NCBI RefSeq assembly: GCF_026151205.1
Contig: NC_087075.1
Coordinates: forward strand, 13,593,628-13,653,627
Direction of reading: 5' to 3'
Length of the DNA stretch: 60,000 nt
Origin: Bolinopsis microptera
Taxonomy: Eukaryota; Ctenophora; Tentaculata; Lobata; Bolinopsidae
The translations under genes and the position numbers were made by a program. Below the pieces are notes generated by a model. It was not told where the DNA came from, did not search any database, and saw only the letters and a list, made by a program, of their open reading frames with translations. Of this stretch, positions 36,101 to 51,100 are shown piece after piece (the first letter of the stretch is position 1; every line of letters starts with the position of its first letter).

Positions 36101-39100
36101 GTAACCTAGTAACCTAGTAACCTAGTAACCTAGTAACCTAGTAACCTAGTAACCTAGTAACCTAGTAACCTAGTAACCTAGTAACCTAGTAACCTAGTAA
36201 CCTAGTAACCTAGTAACCTAGTAACCTAGTAACCTAGTAATCTAGTAACCTAGTAACCTAGTAATCTAGTAACCTAGTAACCTAGTAACCTAGTAACCTA
36301 GTAACCTAGTAGCCTAGTAACCTAGTAACCTAGTAACCTAGTAACCTAGTAACCTAGTAACCTAGTAACCTAGTAACCTAGTAACCTAGTAACCTAGTAA
36401 CTTAGTAACCTAGTAGTAGTAGTATTACCTGGCGAGCCTCAATGATTTACTGTATTGAGTTGAACAACTTCTACAGGTCATGTTAAGCTAGTAACCTAGT
36501 AACCTAGTAACCTAGTAACCTAGTAACCTAGTAACCTAGTAGTAGTAGTATTACCTAGCGAGCCTCAATGATTTACTATATTGAGTTGAACAACTTCTAC
36601 AGGTCATGTTAAGCTATTAACCTAGTAACCTAGTAACCTAGTAACCTAGTAACCTAGTAACCTAGTAACCTAGTAACCTAGTAACCTAGTAACCTAGTAA
36701 CCTAGTAACTTAGCAACCTAGTAACCTAGTAACCTAGTAACCTAGTAGTAGTAGTATTACCTGGCGAGCCTCAATGATTTACTATATTGAGTTGAACAAC
36801 TTCTACAGGTCATGTTAAGCTAGTAACCTAGTAACCTAGTAACCTAGTAACCTAGTAACCTAGTAAGCTAGTAACCTAGTAACCTAGTAACCTAGTAACC
36901 TAGTAACCTAGTAACCTAGTAACCTAGTAACCTAGTAACCTAGTAACCTAGTAACCTAGTAACCTAGTAACCTAGTAACCTAGTAACCTAGTAACCTAGT
37001 AACCTAGTAACTTAGTAACCTAGTAACCTAGTAACCTAGTAACCTAGTAGTAGTAGTATTACCTGGCGAGCCTCAATGATTTACTATATTGAGTTGAACA
37101 ACTTCTACAGGTCATGTTAAGCTAGTAACCTAGTAACCTAGTAACCTAGTAACCTAGTAACCTAGTAACCTAGTAACCTAGTAACCTAGTAACCTAGTAA
37201 CCTAGTAACCTAGTAACCTAGTAACCTAGTAACCTAGTAGTAGTAGTATTACCTGGCGAGCCTCAATGATTTACTGTATTGAGTTGAACAACTTCTACAG
37301 GTCATGTTAAGCTAGTAACCTAGTAACCTAGTAACCTAGTAACCTAGTAACCTAGTAACCTAGTAACCTAATAACCTAGTAACCTAGTAACCTAGTAACT
37401 TAGTAACCTAGTAACCTAGTAACCTAGTAACCTAGTAACCTAGTAGTAGTAGTATTACCTAGCGAGCCTCAATGATTTACTATATTGAGTTGAACAACTT
37501 CTACAGGTCATGTTAAGCTAGTAACCTAGTAACCTAGTAACCTAGTTACCTAGTAACTTAGTAACCTAGTAACCTAGTAACCTAGTAACCTAGTAACCTA
37601 GTAACCTAGTAACCTAGTAACCTAGTAACCTAGTAACCTAGTAACCTAGTAACCTAGTAACCTAGTAACCTAGTAACCTAGTAACCTAGTAACCTAGTAA
37701 CCTAGTAACCTAGTAACCTAGTAACCTAGTAACCTAGTAACCTAGTAACCTAGTAACCTAGTAACCTAGTAACCTAGTAACCTAGTAACCTAGTAACCTA
37801 GTAACCTAGTAACCTAGTAACCTAGTAACCTAGTAACCTAGTAACCTAGTAACCTAGTAACCTAGTAACTTAGTAACCTAGTAACTTAGTAACCTAGTAA
37901 CCTAGTAACCTAGTAACCTAGTAACCTAGTAACCTAGTAACCTAGTAACCTAGTAACCTAGTAACCTAGTAACCTAGTAACCTAGTACCCTAGTAACCTA
38001 GTAACCTAGTAACCTAGTAACCTAGTAACCTAGTAACCTAGTAACCTAGTAACCTAGTAACCTAGTAACCTAGTAACCTAGTAACCTAGTAACCTAGTAA
38101 CCTAGTAACCTAGTAACCTAGTAACCTAGTAACCTAGTAACCTAGTAACCTAGTAACCTAGTAACCTAGTAACCTAGTAACCTAGTAACCTAGTAACCTA
38201 GTAACCTAGTAACCTAGTAACCTAGTAACCTAGTAACCTAGTAACCTAGTAACCTAGTAACTTAGTAACCTAGTAACCTAGTAACCTAGTAACCTAGTAA
38301 CCTAGTAACCTAGTAACCTAGTAACCTAGTAACCTAGTAACCTAGTAACCTAGTAACCTAGTAACCTAGTAACCTAGTAACCTAGTAACCTAGTAACCTA
38401 GTAACCTAGTAACCTAGTAACCTAGTAACCTAGTAACCTAGTAACCTAGTAACCTAGTAACCTAGTAACCTAGTAACCTAGTAACCTAGTAACCTAGTAA
38501 CCTAGTAACCTAGTAACCTAGTAACCTAGTAACCTAGTAACCTAGTAACCTAGTAACCTAGTAACCTAGTAACCTAGTAACCTAGTAACCTAGTAACCTA
38601 GTAACCTAGTAACCTAGTAACCTAGTAACCTAGTAACCTAGTAACCTAGTAACCTAGTAACCTAGTAACCTAGTAACCTAGTAACCTAGTAACCTAGTAA
38701 CCTAGTAACCTAGTAACCTAGTAACCTAGTAACCTAGTAACCTAGTAACCTAGTAACCTAGTAACCTAGTAACCTAGTAACCTAGTAACCTAGTAACCTA
38801 GTAACTTAATAACCTAGTAACCTAGTAACCTAGTAACCTAGTAACCTAGTAACCTAGTAACCTAGTAACCTAGTAACCTAGTAACCTAGTAACCTAGTAA
38901 CCTAGTAACTTAGTAACCTAGTAACTTAGTAACCTAGTAACCTAGTAACCTAGTAGTAGTAGTATTACCTAGCGAGCCTCAATGATTTACTGTATTGAGT
39001 TGAACAACTTCTACAGGTCATGTTAAGCTAGTAACCTAGTAACCTAGTAACTTAGTAACCTAGTAACCTAGTAACCTAGTAACCTAGTAACCTAGTAACC

Positions 39101-42100
39101 TAGTAACCTAGTAACCTAGTAACCTAGTAACCTAGTAACCTAGTAACCTAGTAACCTAGTAACCTAGTAACCTAGTAACCTAGTAACCTAGTAACCTAGT
39201 AGTAGTAGTATTACCTGGCGAGCCTCAATGATTTACTATATTGAGTTGAACAACTTCTACAGGTCATGTTAAGCTAGTAACCTAGTAACCTAGTAACTTA
39301 GTAACCTAGTAACCTAGTAACTTAGTAACCTAGTAACCTAGTAACTTAGTAACCTAGTAACTTAGTAACCTAGTAACCTAGTAACCTAGTAACCTAGTAA
39401 CCTAGTAACCTAGTAGTAGTAGTATTACCTGGCGAGCCTCAATGATTTACTATATTGAGTTGAACAACTTCTACAGGTCATGTTAAGCTAGTAACCTAGT
39501 AACCTAGTAACCTAGTAACCTAGTAACCTAGTAACCTAGTAACTTAGTAACCTAGTAGTAGTAGTATTACCTGGCGAGCCTCAATGATTTACTATATTGA
39601 GTTGAACAACTTCTACAGGTCATGTTAAGCTAGTAACCTAGTAACCTAGTAACCTAGTAACCTAGTAACCTAGTAACCTAGTAACTTAGTAACTTAGTAA
39701 CCTAGTAACCTAGTAACCTAGTAACCTAGTAACCTAGTAACCTAGTAACCTAGTAACCTAGTAACCTAGTAACCTAGTAACCTAGTAACCTAGTAACCTA
39801 GTAACCTAGTAACCTAGTAACCTAGTAACCTAGTAACCTAGTAACCTAGTAACCTAGTAACCTAGTAACCTAGTAACCTAGTAGTAGTAGTATTACCTGG
39901 CGAGCCTCAATGATTTACTGTATTGAGTTGAACAACTTCTACAGGTCATGTTAAGCTAGTAACCTAGTAACCTAGTAACCTAGTAACCTAGTAACCTAGT
40001 AACCTAGTAACCTAGTAACCTAGTAACCTAGTAACCTAGTAACCTAGTAACCTAGTAACCTAGTAACCTAGTAACCTAGTAACCTAGTAACCTAGTAACC
40101 TAGTAACCTAGTAACCTAGTAACCTAGTAACCTAGTAACCTAGTAACCTAGTAACCTAGTAACCTAGTAACCTAGTAACCTAGTAACCTAGTAACCTAGT
40201 AACCTAGTAGTAGTAGTATTACCTAGCGAGCCTCAATGATTTACTGTATTGAGTTGAACAACTTCTACAGGTCATGTTAAGCTAGTAACCTAGTAACCTA
40301 GTAACCCAGTAACCTAGTAACCTAGTAACCTAGTAACCTAGTAACCTAGTAACCTAGTAACCTAGTAACCTAGTAACCTAGTAACCTAGTAACCTAGTAA
40401 CCTAGTAACCTAGTAAGCTAGTAACCTAGTAACCTAGTAACCTAGTAACCTAGTAAGCTAGTAACCTAGTAACCTAGTTACCTAGTAACCTAGTAACCTA
40501 GTAACCTAGTAACCTAGTAACCTAGTTACCTAGTAAGCTAGTAACCTAGTAACCTAGTAACCTAGTAACCTAGTAACCTAGTAGTAGTAGTATTACCTGG
40601 CGAGCCTCAATGATTTACTATATTGAGTTGAACAACTTCTACAGGTCATGTTAACCTAGTAACCTAGTAACTTAGTAACCTAGTAACCTAGTAACCTAGT
40701 AACCTAGTAACTTAGTAACCTAGTAACCTAGTAACCTAGTAACCTAGTAACCTAGTAACCTAGTAGTAGTAGTATTACCTGGCGAGCCTCAATGATTTAC
40801 TATATTGAGTTGAACAACTTCTACAGGTCATGTTAAGCTAGTAACCTAGTAACCTAGTAACCTAGTAACCTAGTAACCTAGTAACCTAGTTACCTAGTAA
40901 CCTAGTAACCTAGTAACCTAGTAACCTAGTAACCTAGTAACCTAGTAACCTAGTTACCTAGTAACCTAGTAACCTAGTAACCTAGTAACCTAGTAACCTA
41001 GTAACCTAGTAACCTAGTAACCTAGTAACCTAGTTACCTAGTAACCTAGTAACCTAGTAACCTAGTAACTTAGTAACCTAGTAGTAGTAGTATTACCTGG
41101 CGAGTCTCAATGATTTACTGTATTGAGTTGAACAACTTCTACAGGTCATGTTAAGCTAGTAACCTAGTAACCTAGTAACCTAGTAACCTAGTAACCTAGT
41201 AACCTAGTAACCTAGTAACCTAGTAACCTAGTAACCTAGTAACCTAGTAACCTAGTAACCTAGTAACCTAGTAACTTAGTAACCTAGTAACCTAGTAACC
41301 TAGTAACCTAGTAACTTAGTAACCTAGTAACCTAGTAACTTAGTAACCTAGTAACCTAGTAACCTAGTAGTAGTATTACCTGGCGAGCCTCAATGATTTA
41401 CTATATTGAGTTGAACAACTTCTACAGGTCATGTTAAGCTAGTAACCTAGTAACCTAGTAACCTAGTAACCTAGTAACCTAGTAACCTAGTAACCTAGTA
41501 ACCTAGTAACCTAGTAACCTAGTAACCTAGTAACCTAGTAACCTAGTAACCTAGTAACCTAGTAACCTAGTAACCTAGTAACCTAGTAACCTAGTAACCT
41601 AGTAACCAAGTAACCTAGTAACCTAGTAACTTAGTAACCTAGTAACCTAGTAACCTAGTAACCTAGTAACCTAGTAACCTAGTAACCTAGTAACCTAGTA
41701 ACCTAGTAACTTAGTAACCTAGTAACCTAGTAACCTAGTAACCTAGTAACTTAGTAACCTAGTAACCTAGTAACCTAGTAACCTAGTAACCTAGTAAGCT
41801 AGTAACCTAGTAACCTAGTAACCTAGTAACCTAGTAACCTAGTAGTAGTAGTATTACCTGGCGAGCCTCAATGATTTACTATATTGAGTTGAACAACTTC
41901 TACAGGTCATGTTAAGCTAGTAACCTAGTAACCTAGTAACCTAGTAACCTAGTAAACTAGTAACTTAGTAACCTAGTAACTTAGTAACCTAGTAACCTAG
42001 TAACCTAGTAACCTAGTAACCTAGTAACCTAGTAACCTAGTAACCTAGTAACCTAGTAACCTAGTAGTAGTAGTATTACCTAGCTAGCCTCAATGATTTA

Positions 42101-45100
42101 CTATATTGAGTTGAACAACTTCTACAGGTCATGTTAAGCTAGTAACCTAGTAACCTAGTAACCTAGTAAGCTAGTAACCTAGTAACCTAGTAACCTAGTA
42201 ACCTAGTAACCAGTAGCCTAGTAACCTAGTAACCTAGTAACCTAGTAACTTAGTAACCTAGTAACTTAGTAACCTAGTAGTAGTAGTATTACCTGGCGAG
42301 CCTCAATGATTTACTGTATTGAGTTGAACAACTTCTACAGGTCATGTTAAGCTAGTAACCTAGTAACCTAGTAACCTAGTAACCTAGTAACCTAGTAACC
42401 TAGTAACCTAGTAACCTAGTAACCTAGTAACCTAGTAACCTAGTAACCTAGTAACCTAGTAACCTAGTAACCTAGTTACCTAGTAACCTAGTAACCTAGT
42501 AACCTAGTAAGCTAGTAACCTAGTAACCTAGTAAGCTAGTAACCTAGTAACCTAGTAACCTAGTAACCTAGTAACCTAGTTACCTAGTAACCTAGTAACC
42601 TAGTAACCTAGTTACCTAGTAACCTAGTAACTTAGTAACCTAGTAGTAGTAGTATTACCTGGCGAGTCTCAATGATTTACTATATTGAGTTGAACAACTT
42701 CTACAGGTCATGTTAAGCTAGTAACCTAGTAACCTAGTAACCTAGTAACCTAGTAACCTAGTAACCTAGTAACCTAGTAACCTAGTAACCTAGTAACCTA
42801 GTAACCTAGTAACCTAGTTACCTAGTAACCTAGTAACCTAGTAACCTAGTAACCTAGTAACCTAGTAACCTAGTAACCTAGTAACCTAGTAACCTAGTAA
42901 CCTAGTAACCTAGTAACCTAGTAACCTAGTTACCTAGTAACCTAGTAACCTAGTAAGCTAGTAACCTAGTAACCTAGTAACCTAGTAACCTAGTAACCTA
43001 GTAACCTAGTAACCTAGTAACCTAGTAAGCTAGTAACCTAGTAACCTAGTTACCTAGTAACCTAGTTACCTAGTAACCTAGTAACCTAGTAACCTAGTAA
43101 CCTAGTAACCTAGTAACCTAGTAACCTAGTAACCTAGTAACCTAGTAACCTAGTAACCTAGTAACCTAGTAACCTAGTAACCTAGTAACCTAGTAACCTA
43201 GTAACCTAGTAACCTAGTTACCTAGTTACCTAGTAACCTAGTTACCTAGTAACCTAGTAACCTAGTAACCTAGTAACCTAGTAACCTAGTAACCTAGTAA
43301 CCTAGTAACCTAGTAACCTAGTAACCTAGTAACCTAGTAACCTATTAACCTAGTAACCTAGTAACCTAGTAACCTAGTAACCTAGTAACCTAGTAACCTA
43401 GTAACCTAGTAACCTAGTAACCTAGTAACCTAGTAACCTAGTAACCTAGTAACCTAGTAAGCTAGTAACCTAGTAACCTAGTAACCTAGTAACCTAGTAA
43501 CCTAGTAACCTAGTAACCTAGTAACCTAGTAACCTAGTAACCTAGTAACCTAGTAACCTAGTAACCTAGTAACCTAGTAACCTAGTAACCTAGTTACCTA
43601 GTAACCTAGTAACCTAGTAACCTAGTTACCTAGTAACCTAGTAACTTAGTAACTTAGTAACCTAGTAGTAGTAGTATTACCTGGCGAGCCTCAATGATTT
43701 ACTGTATTGAGTTGAACAACTTCTACAGGTCATGTTAAGCTAGTAACCTAGTAACCTAGTAACCTAGTAACCTAGTAACCTAGTAACCTAGTAACCTAGT
43801 AACCTAGTAACCTAGTAACCTAGTAACCTAGTAACCTAGTAACCTAGTAACCTAGTAACCTAGTAACCTAGTAACCTAGTAACCTAGTAACCTAGTAAGC
43901 TAGTAACCTAGTAACCTAGTTACCTAGTAACCTAGTTACCTAGTAACCTAGTAACCTAGTAACCTAGTAACCTAGTAACCTAGTAACCTAGTAACCTAGT
44001 AACCTAGTAACCTAGTAACCTAGTAACCTATTAACCTAGTAACCTAGTAACCTAGTAACCTAGTAACCTAGTAACCTAGTAACCTAGTAACCTAGTAACC
44101 TAGTAACCTAGTAACCTAGTAACCTAGTAACCTAGTAACCTAGTAACCTAGTAACCTAGTAACCTAGTAACCTAGTAACCTAGTAACCTAGTAACCTAGT
44201 AACCTAGTAACCTAGTAACCTAGTAACCTAGTAACCTAGTAACCTAGTAAGCTAGTAACCTAGTAACCTAGTTACCTAGTAACCTAGTAACCTAGTAACC
44301 TAGTAACCTAGTAACCTAGTTACCTAGTAACCTAGTAACCTAGTAACCTAGTAAGCTAGTAACCTAGTAACCTAGTAACCTAGTAACCTAGTAACCTAGT
44401 AAGCTAGTAACCTAGTAACCTAGTAACCTAGTAACCTAGTAACCTAGTAACCTAGTAACCTAGTAACCTAGTAAGCTAGTAACCTAGTAACCTAGTTACC
44501 TAGTAACCTAGTTACCTAGTAACCTAGTAACCTAGTAACCTAGTAACCTAGTAACCTAGTAACCTAGTAACCTAGTAACCTAGTAACCTAGTAACCTAGT
44601 AACCTATTAACCTAGTAACCTAGTAACCTAGTAACCTAGTAACCTAGTAACCTAGTAACCTAGTAACCTAGTAACCTAGTAACCTAGTAACCTAGTAACC
44701 TAGTAAGCTAGTAACCTAGTAACCTAGTAACCTAGTAACCTAGTAACCTAGTAACCTAGTAACCTAGTAACCTAGTAACCTAGTAACCTAGTAACCTAGT
44801 AACCTAGTAACCTAGTAACCTAGTTACCTAGTAACCTAGTAACCTAGTAACCTAGTTACCTAGTAACCTAGTAACTTAGTAACTTAGTAACCTAGTAGTA
44901 GTAGTATTACCTGGCGAGCCTCAATGATTTACTGTATTGAGTTGAACAACTTCTACAGGTCATGTTAAGCTAGTAACCTAGTAACCTAGTAACCTAGTAA
45001 CCTAGTAACCTAGTAACCTAGTAACCTAGTAACCTAGTAACTTAGTAACCTAGTAACCTAGTAACCTAGTAACCTAGTAACCTAGTAACCTAGTAACCTA

Positions 45101-48100
45101 GTAACCTAGTAACTTAGTAACCTAGTAACCTAGTAACCTAGTAACCTAGTAACCTAGTAACCTAGTAACCTAGTAACCTAGTAACCTAGTAGTAGTAGTA
45201 TTACCTGGCGAGCCTCAATGATTTACTGTATTGAGTTGAACAACTTCTACAGGTCATGTTAACCTAGTAACCTAGTAACCTAGTAACCTAGTAACCTAGT
45301 AACCTAGTAACCTAGTAACCTAGTAACCTAGTAATTTAGTAACCTAGTAACCTAGTAACCTAGTAACCTAGTAACCTAGTAACCAGTAGCCTAGTAACCT
45401 AGTAACCTAGTAACCTAGTAACCTAGTAACCTAGTAACCTAGTAACCTAGTAACTTAGTAACCTAGTAACCTAGTAACCTAGTAACCTAGTAACCTAGTA
45501 ACATAGTAGTAGTAGTATTACCTGGCGAGCCTCAATGATTTACTATATTGAGTTGAACAACTTCTACAGGTCATGTTAAGCTAGTAACCTAGTAACCTAG
45601 TAACCTAGTAAGCTAGTAACCTAGTAACCTAGTAACCTAGTAACCTAGTAACTTAGTAACCTAGTAACTTAGTAACCTAGTAACCTAGTAACCTAGTAAC
45701 CTAGTAACCTAGTAACCTAGTAACCTAGTAACCTAGTAACCTAGTAGCCTAGTAACCTAGTAACCTAGTAACCTAGTAACCTAGTAACCTAGTAACCTAG
45801 TAACCTAGTAACTTAGTAACCTAGTAACTTAGTAACCTAGTAACTTAGTAACCTAGTAACCTAGTAACCTAGTAACCTAGTAACCTAATAACCTAGTAAC
45901 TTAGTAACCTAGTAACTTAGTAACCTAGTAGAAGTAGTATTACCTGGCGAGCCTCAATGATTTACTATATTGAGTTGAACAACTTCTACAGGTCATGTTA
46001 AGCTAGTAACCTAGTAACCTAGTAACCTAGTAACCTAGTAACCTAGTAACCTAGTAACCTAGTAACCTAGTAACCTAGTAACCTAGTAGTAGTAGTATTA
46101 CCTGGCGAGTCTCAATGATTTACTATATTGAGTTGAACAACTTCTACAGGTCATGTTAAGCTAGTAACCTAGTAACCTAGTAACCTAGTAACCTAGTAAC
46201 CTAGTAACCTAGTAACCTAGTAACCTAGTAACCAGTAGCCTAGTAACCTAGTAACCTAGTAACCTAGTAACCTAGTAACCTAGTAACCTAGTAACCTAGT
46301 AACCTAGTAACCTAGTAGTAGTAGTAGTATTACCTGGCGAGCCTCAATGATTTACTGTATTGAGTTGAACAACTTCTACAGGTCATGTTAAGCTAGTAAC
46401 CTAGTAACCTAGTAACCTAGTAACCTAGTAACCTAGTAACCTAGTAACCTAGTAACCTAGTAACCTAGTAACCTAGTAACCTAGTAGTAGTAGTATTACC
46501 TGGCGAGCCTCAATGATTTACTATATTGAGTTGAACAACTTCTACAGGTCATGTTAAGCTAGTAACCTAGTAACCTAGTAACCTAGTAACCTAGTAACCT
46601 AGTAACCTAGTAACCTAGTAACCTAGTAACCTAGTAACCTAGTAACCTAGTAGTAGTAGTATTACCTGGCGAGCCTCAATGATTTACTATATTGAGTTGA
46701 ACAACTTCTACAGGTCATGTTAAGCTAGTAACCTAGTAACCTAGTAACCTAGTAACCTAGTAACCTAGTAACCTAGTAACCTAGTAACCTAGTAACCTAG
46801 TAACCTAGTAGTAGTAGTATTACCTGGCGAGCCTCAATGATTTACTATATTGAGTTGAACAACTTCTACAGGTCATGTTAAGCTAGTAACCTAGTAACCT
46901 AGTAACCTAGTAAGCTAGTAACCTAGTAACCTAGTAACCTAGTAACCTAGTAACTTAGTAACCTAGTAACTTAGTAACCTAGTAACCTAGTAACCTAGTA
47001 ACCTAGTAACCTAGTAACCTAGTAACCTAGTAACCTAGTAACCTAGTAACCTAGTAACCTAGTAACCTAGTAACCTAGTAACCTAGTAACCTAGTAACCT
47101 AGTAACCTAGTAACCTAGTAACCTAGTAACCTAGTAACCTAGTAACCTAGTAACCTAGTAACTTAGTAACCTAGTAGTAGTAGTATTACCTGGCGAGTCT
47201 CAATGATTTACTATATTGAGTTGAACAACTTCTACAGGTCATGTTAAGCTAGTAACCTAGTAACCTAGTAACCTAGTAACCTAGTAACTTAGTAACCTAG
47301 TAACCTAGTAACCTAGTAACCTAGTAACCTATTAACCTAGTAACCTAGTAACCTAGTAACCTAGTAACCTAGTAACCTAGTAACCTAGTAACTTAGTAAC
47401 CTAGTAGTAGTAGTATTACCTGGCGAGTCTCAATGATTTACTATATTGAGTTGAACAACTTCTACAGGTCATGTTAAGCTAGTAACCTAGTAACCTAGTA
47501 ACCTAGTAACCTAGTAACTTAGTAACCTAGTAACCTAGTAACCTAGTAACCTAGTAACCTAGTAACCTAGTAACCTAGTAGTAGTAGTATTACCTAGCGA
47601 GCCTCAATGATTTACTATATTGAGTTGAACAACTTCTACAGGTCATGTTAACCTAGTAACCTAGTAACCTAGTAACCTAGTAACCTAGTAACCTAGTAAC
47701 CTAGTAACCTAGTAACCTAGTAACCTAGTAACCTAGTAACCTAGTAACCTAGTAACCTAATAACCTAGTAACCTAGTAACCTAGTAACTTAGTAACCTAG
47801 TAACCTAGTAACCTAGTAACCTAGTAACCTAGTAACCTAGTAACCTAGTAACCTAGTAACCTAGTAACCTAGTAACCTAGTAACCTAGTAACCTAGTAAC
47901 CTAGTAACCTAGTAACTTAGTAACCTAGTAACTTAGTAACCTAGTAACCTAGTAACCTAGTAACCTAGTAACCTAGTAACCTAGTAACCTAGTAACCTAG
48001 TAACCTAGTAACCTAGTAACCTAGTAACCTAGTAACCTAGTAACCTAGTAACCTAGTAACTTAGTAACCTAGTAGTAGTAGTATTACCTGGCGAGTCTCA

Positions 48101-51100
48101 ATGATTTACTATATTGAGTTGAACAACTTCTACAGGTCATGTTAAGCTAGTAACCTAGTAACCTAGTAACCTAGTAACCTAGTAACTTAGTAACCTAGTA
48201 ACCTAGTAACCTAGTAACCTAGTAACCTATTAACCTAGTAACCTAGTAACCTAGTAACCTAGTAACCTAGTAACCTAGTAACCTAGTAACTTAGTAACCT
48301 AGTAGTAGTAGTATTACCTGGCGAGTCTCAATGATTTACTATATTGAGTTGAACAACTTCTACAGGTCATGTTAAGCTAGTAACCTAGTAACCTAGTAAC
48401 CTAGTAACCTAGTAACTTAGTAACCTAGTAACCTAGTAACCTAGTAACCTAGTAACCTAGTAACCTAGTAACCTAGTAGTAGTAGTATTACCTAGCGAGC
48501 CTCAATGATTTACTATATTGAGTTGAACAACTTCTACAGGTCATGTTAACCTAGTAACCTAGTAACCTAGTAACCTAGTAACCTAGTAACCTAGTAACCT
48601 AGTAACCTAGTAACCTAGTAACCTAGTAACCTAGTAACCTAGTAACCTAGTAACCTAGTAACCTAGTAACCTAGTAACCTAGTAACCTAGTAACTTAGTA
48701 ACCTAGTAACCTAGTAACCTAGTAACCTAGTAACATAGTAACTTAATAACCTAGTAACCTAGTAACCTAGTAACCTAGTAACCTAGTAACCTAGTAACCT
48801 AGTAACCTAGTAACCTAGTAACCTAGTAACTTAGTAACCTAGTAACCTAGTAACTTAGTAACCTAGTAACCTAGTAACCTAGTAACTTAGTAACCTAGTA
48901 ACCTAGTAACTTAGTAACCTAGTAACCTAGTAACCTAGTAACCTAGTAACTTAGTAACTTAGTAACCTTGTAACCTAGTAGTATTACCTGGCGAGCCTCA
49001 ATGATTTACTGTATTGAGTTGAACAACTTCTACAGGTCATGTTAAGCTAGTAACCTAGTAACCTAGTAACCTAGTAAGCTAGTAACCTAGTAACCTAGTA
49101 ACCTAGTAACCTAGTAACCTAGTAGTAGTAGTATTACCTGGCGAGCCTCAATGATTTACTATATTGAGTTGAACAACTTCTACAGGTCGTGTTAAGCTAG
49201 TAACCTAGTAACTTAGTAACCTAGTAACCTAGTAACCTAGTAACCTAGTAACCTAGTAACCTAGTAACCTAGTAGTAGTAGTATTACCTGGCGAGTCTCA
49301 ATGATTTACTGTATTGAGTTGAACAACTTCTACAGGTCATGTTAAGCTAGTAACCTAGTAACCTAGTAACCTAGTAACCTAGTAACCTAGTAACCTAGTA
49401 ACCTAGTAACCTAGTAACCTAGTAACCTAGTAACCTAGTAACCTAGTAACCTAGTAACCTAGTAACCTAGTAACCTAGTAACCTAGTAACCTAGTAACCT
49501 AGTAACCTAGTAACCTAGTAACCTAGTAACCTAGTAACCTAGTAACCTAGTAACCTAGTAACCTAGTAACCTAGTAACCTAGTAACCTAGTAACCTAGTA
49601 ACCTAGTAACCTAGTAACCTAGTAACCTAGTAACCTAGTAACCTAGTAACCTAGTAACCTAGTAACCTAGTAACCTAGTAACCTAGTAACCTAGTAACCT
49701 AGTAACCTAGTAACCTAGTAACCTAGTAACCTAGTAACCTAGTAACCTAGTAACCTAGTAACCTAGTAACCTAGTAACCTAGTAACCTAGTAACCTAGTA
49801 ACCTAGTAAACTAGTAACCTAGTAACCTAGTAACCTAGTAACCTAGTAACCTAGTAACCTAGTAACCTAGTAACCTAGTAACCTAGTAACCTAGTAACCT
49901 AGTAACCTTGTAACCTAGTAGTATTACCTGGCGAGCCTCAATGATTTACTGTATTGAGTTGAACAACTTCTACAGGTCATGTTAAGCTAGTAACCTAGTA
50001 ACCTAGTAACCTAGTAAGCTAGTAACCTAGTAACCTAGTAACCTAGTAACCTAGTAACCTAGTAGTAGTAGTATTACCTGGCGAGCCTCAATGATTTACT
50101 ATATTGAGTTGAACAACTTCTACAGGTCGTGTTAAGCTAGTAACCTAGTAACTTAGTAACCTAGTAACCTAGTAACCTAGTAACCTAGTAACCTAGTAAC
50201 CTAGTAACCTAGTAGTAGTAGTATTACCTGGCGAGTCTCAATGATTTACTGTATTGAGTTGAACAACTTCTACAGGTCATGTTAAGCTAGTAACCTAGTA
50301 ACCTAGTAACCTAGTAACCTAGTAACCTAGTAACCTAGTAACCTAGTAACCTAGTAACCTAGTAACCTAGTAACCTAGTAACCTAGTAACCTAGTAACCT
50401 AGTAACCTAGTAACCTAGTAACCTAGTAACCTAGTAACCTAGTAACCTAGTAACCTAGTAACCTAGTAACCTAGTAACCTAGTAACCTAGTAACCTAGTA
50501 ACCTAGTAACCTAGTAACCTAGTAACCTAGTAACCTAGTAACCTAGTAACCTAGTAACCTAGTAACCTAGTAACCTAGTAACCTAGTAACCTAGTAACCT
50601 AGTAACCTAGTAACCTAGTAACCTAGTAACCTAGTAACCTAGTAACCTAGTTACCTAGTAACCTAGTAACCTAGTAACCTAGTAACCTAGTAACCTAGTA
50701 ACCTAGTAACCTAGTAACCTAGTAACCTAGTAACCTAGTAAACTAGTAACCTAGTAACCTAGTAACCTAGTAACCTAGTAACCTAGTAACCTAGTAACCT
50801 AGTAACCTAGTAACCTAGTAACCTAGTAACCTAGTAACCTAGTAACCTAGTAACCTAGTAACCTAGTAACTTAGTAACCTAGTAACCTAGTAGTAGTAGT
50901 ATTACCTGGCGAGCCTCACTGATTTACAATATTGAGTTGAACAACTTCTACAGGTCATGTTAAGCTAGTAACCTAGTAACCTAGTAACCTAGTAACCTAG
51001 TAACCTAGTAACTTAGTAACCTAGTAACCTAGTAACCTAGTAACCTAGTAACCTAGTAACCTAGTAACTTAGTAACCTAGTAATCTAGTAACCTAGTAAC

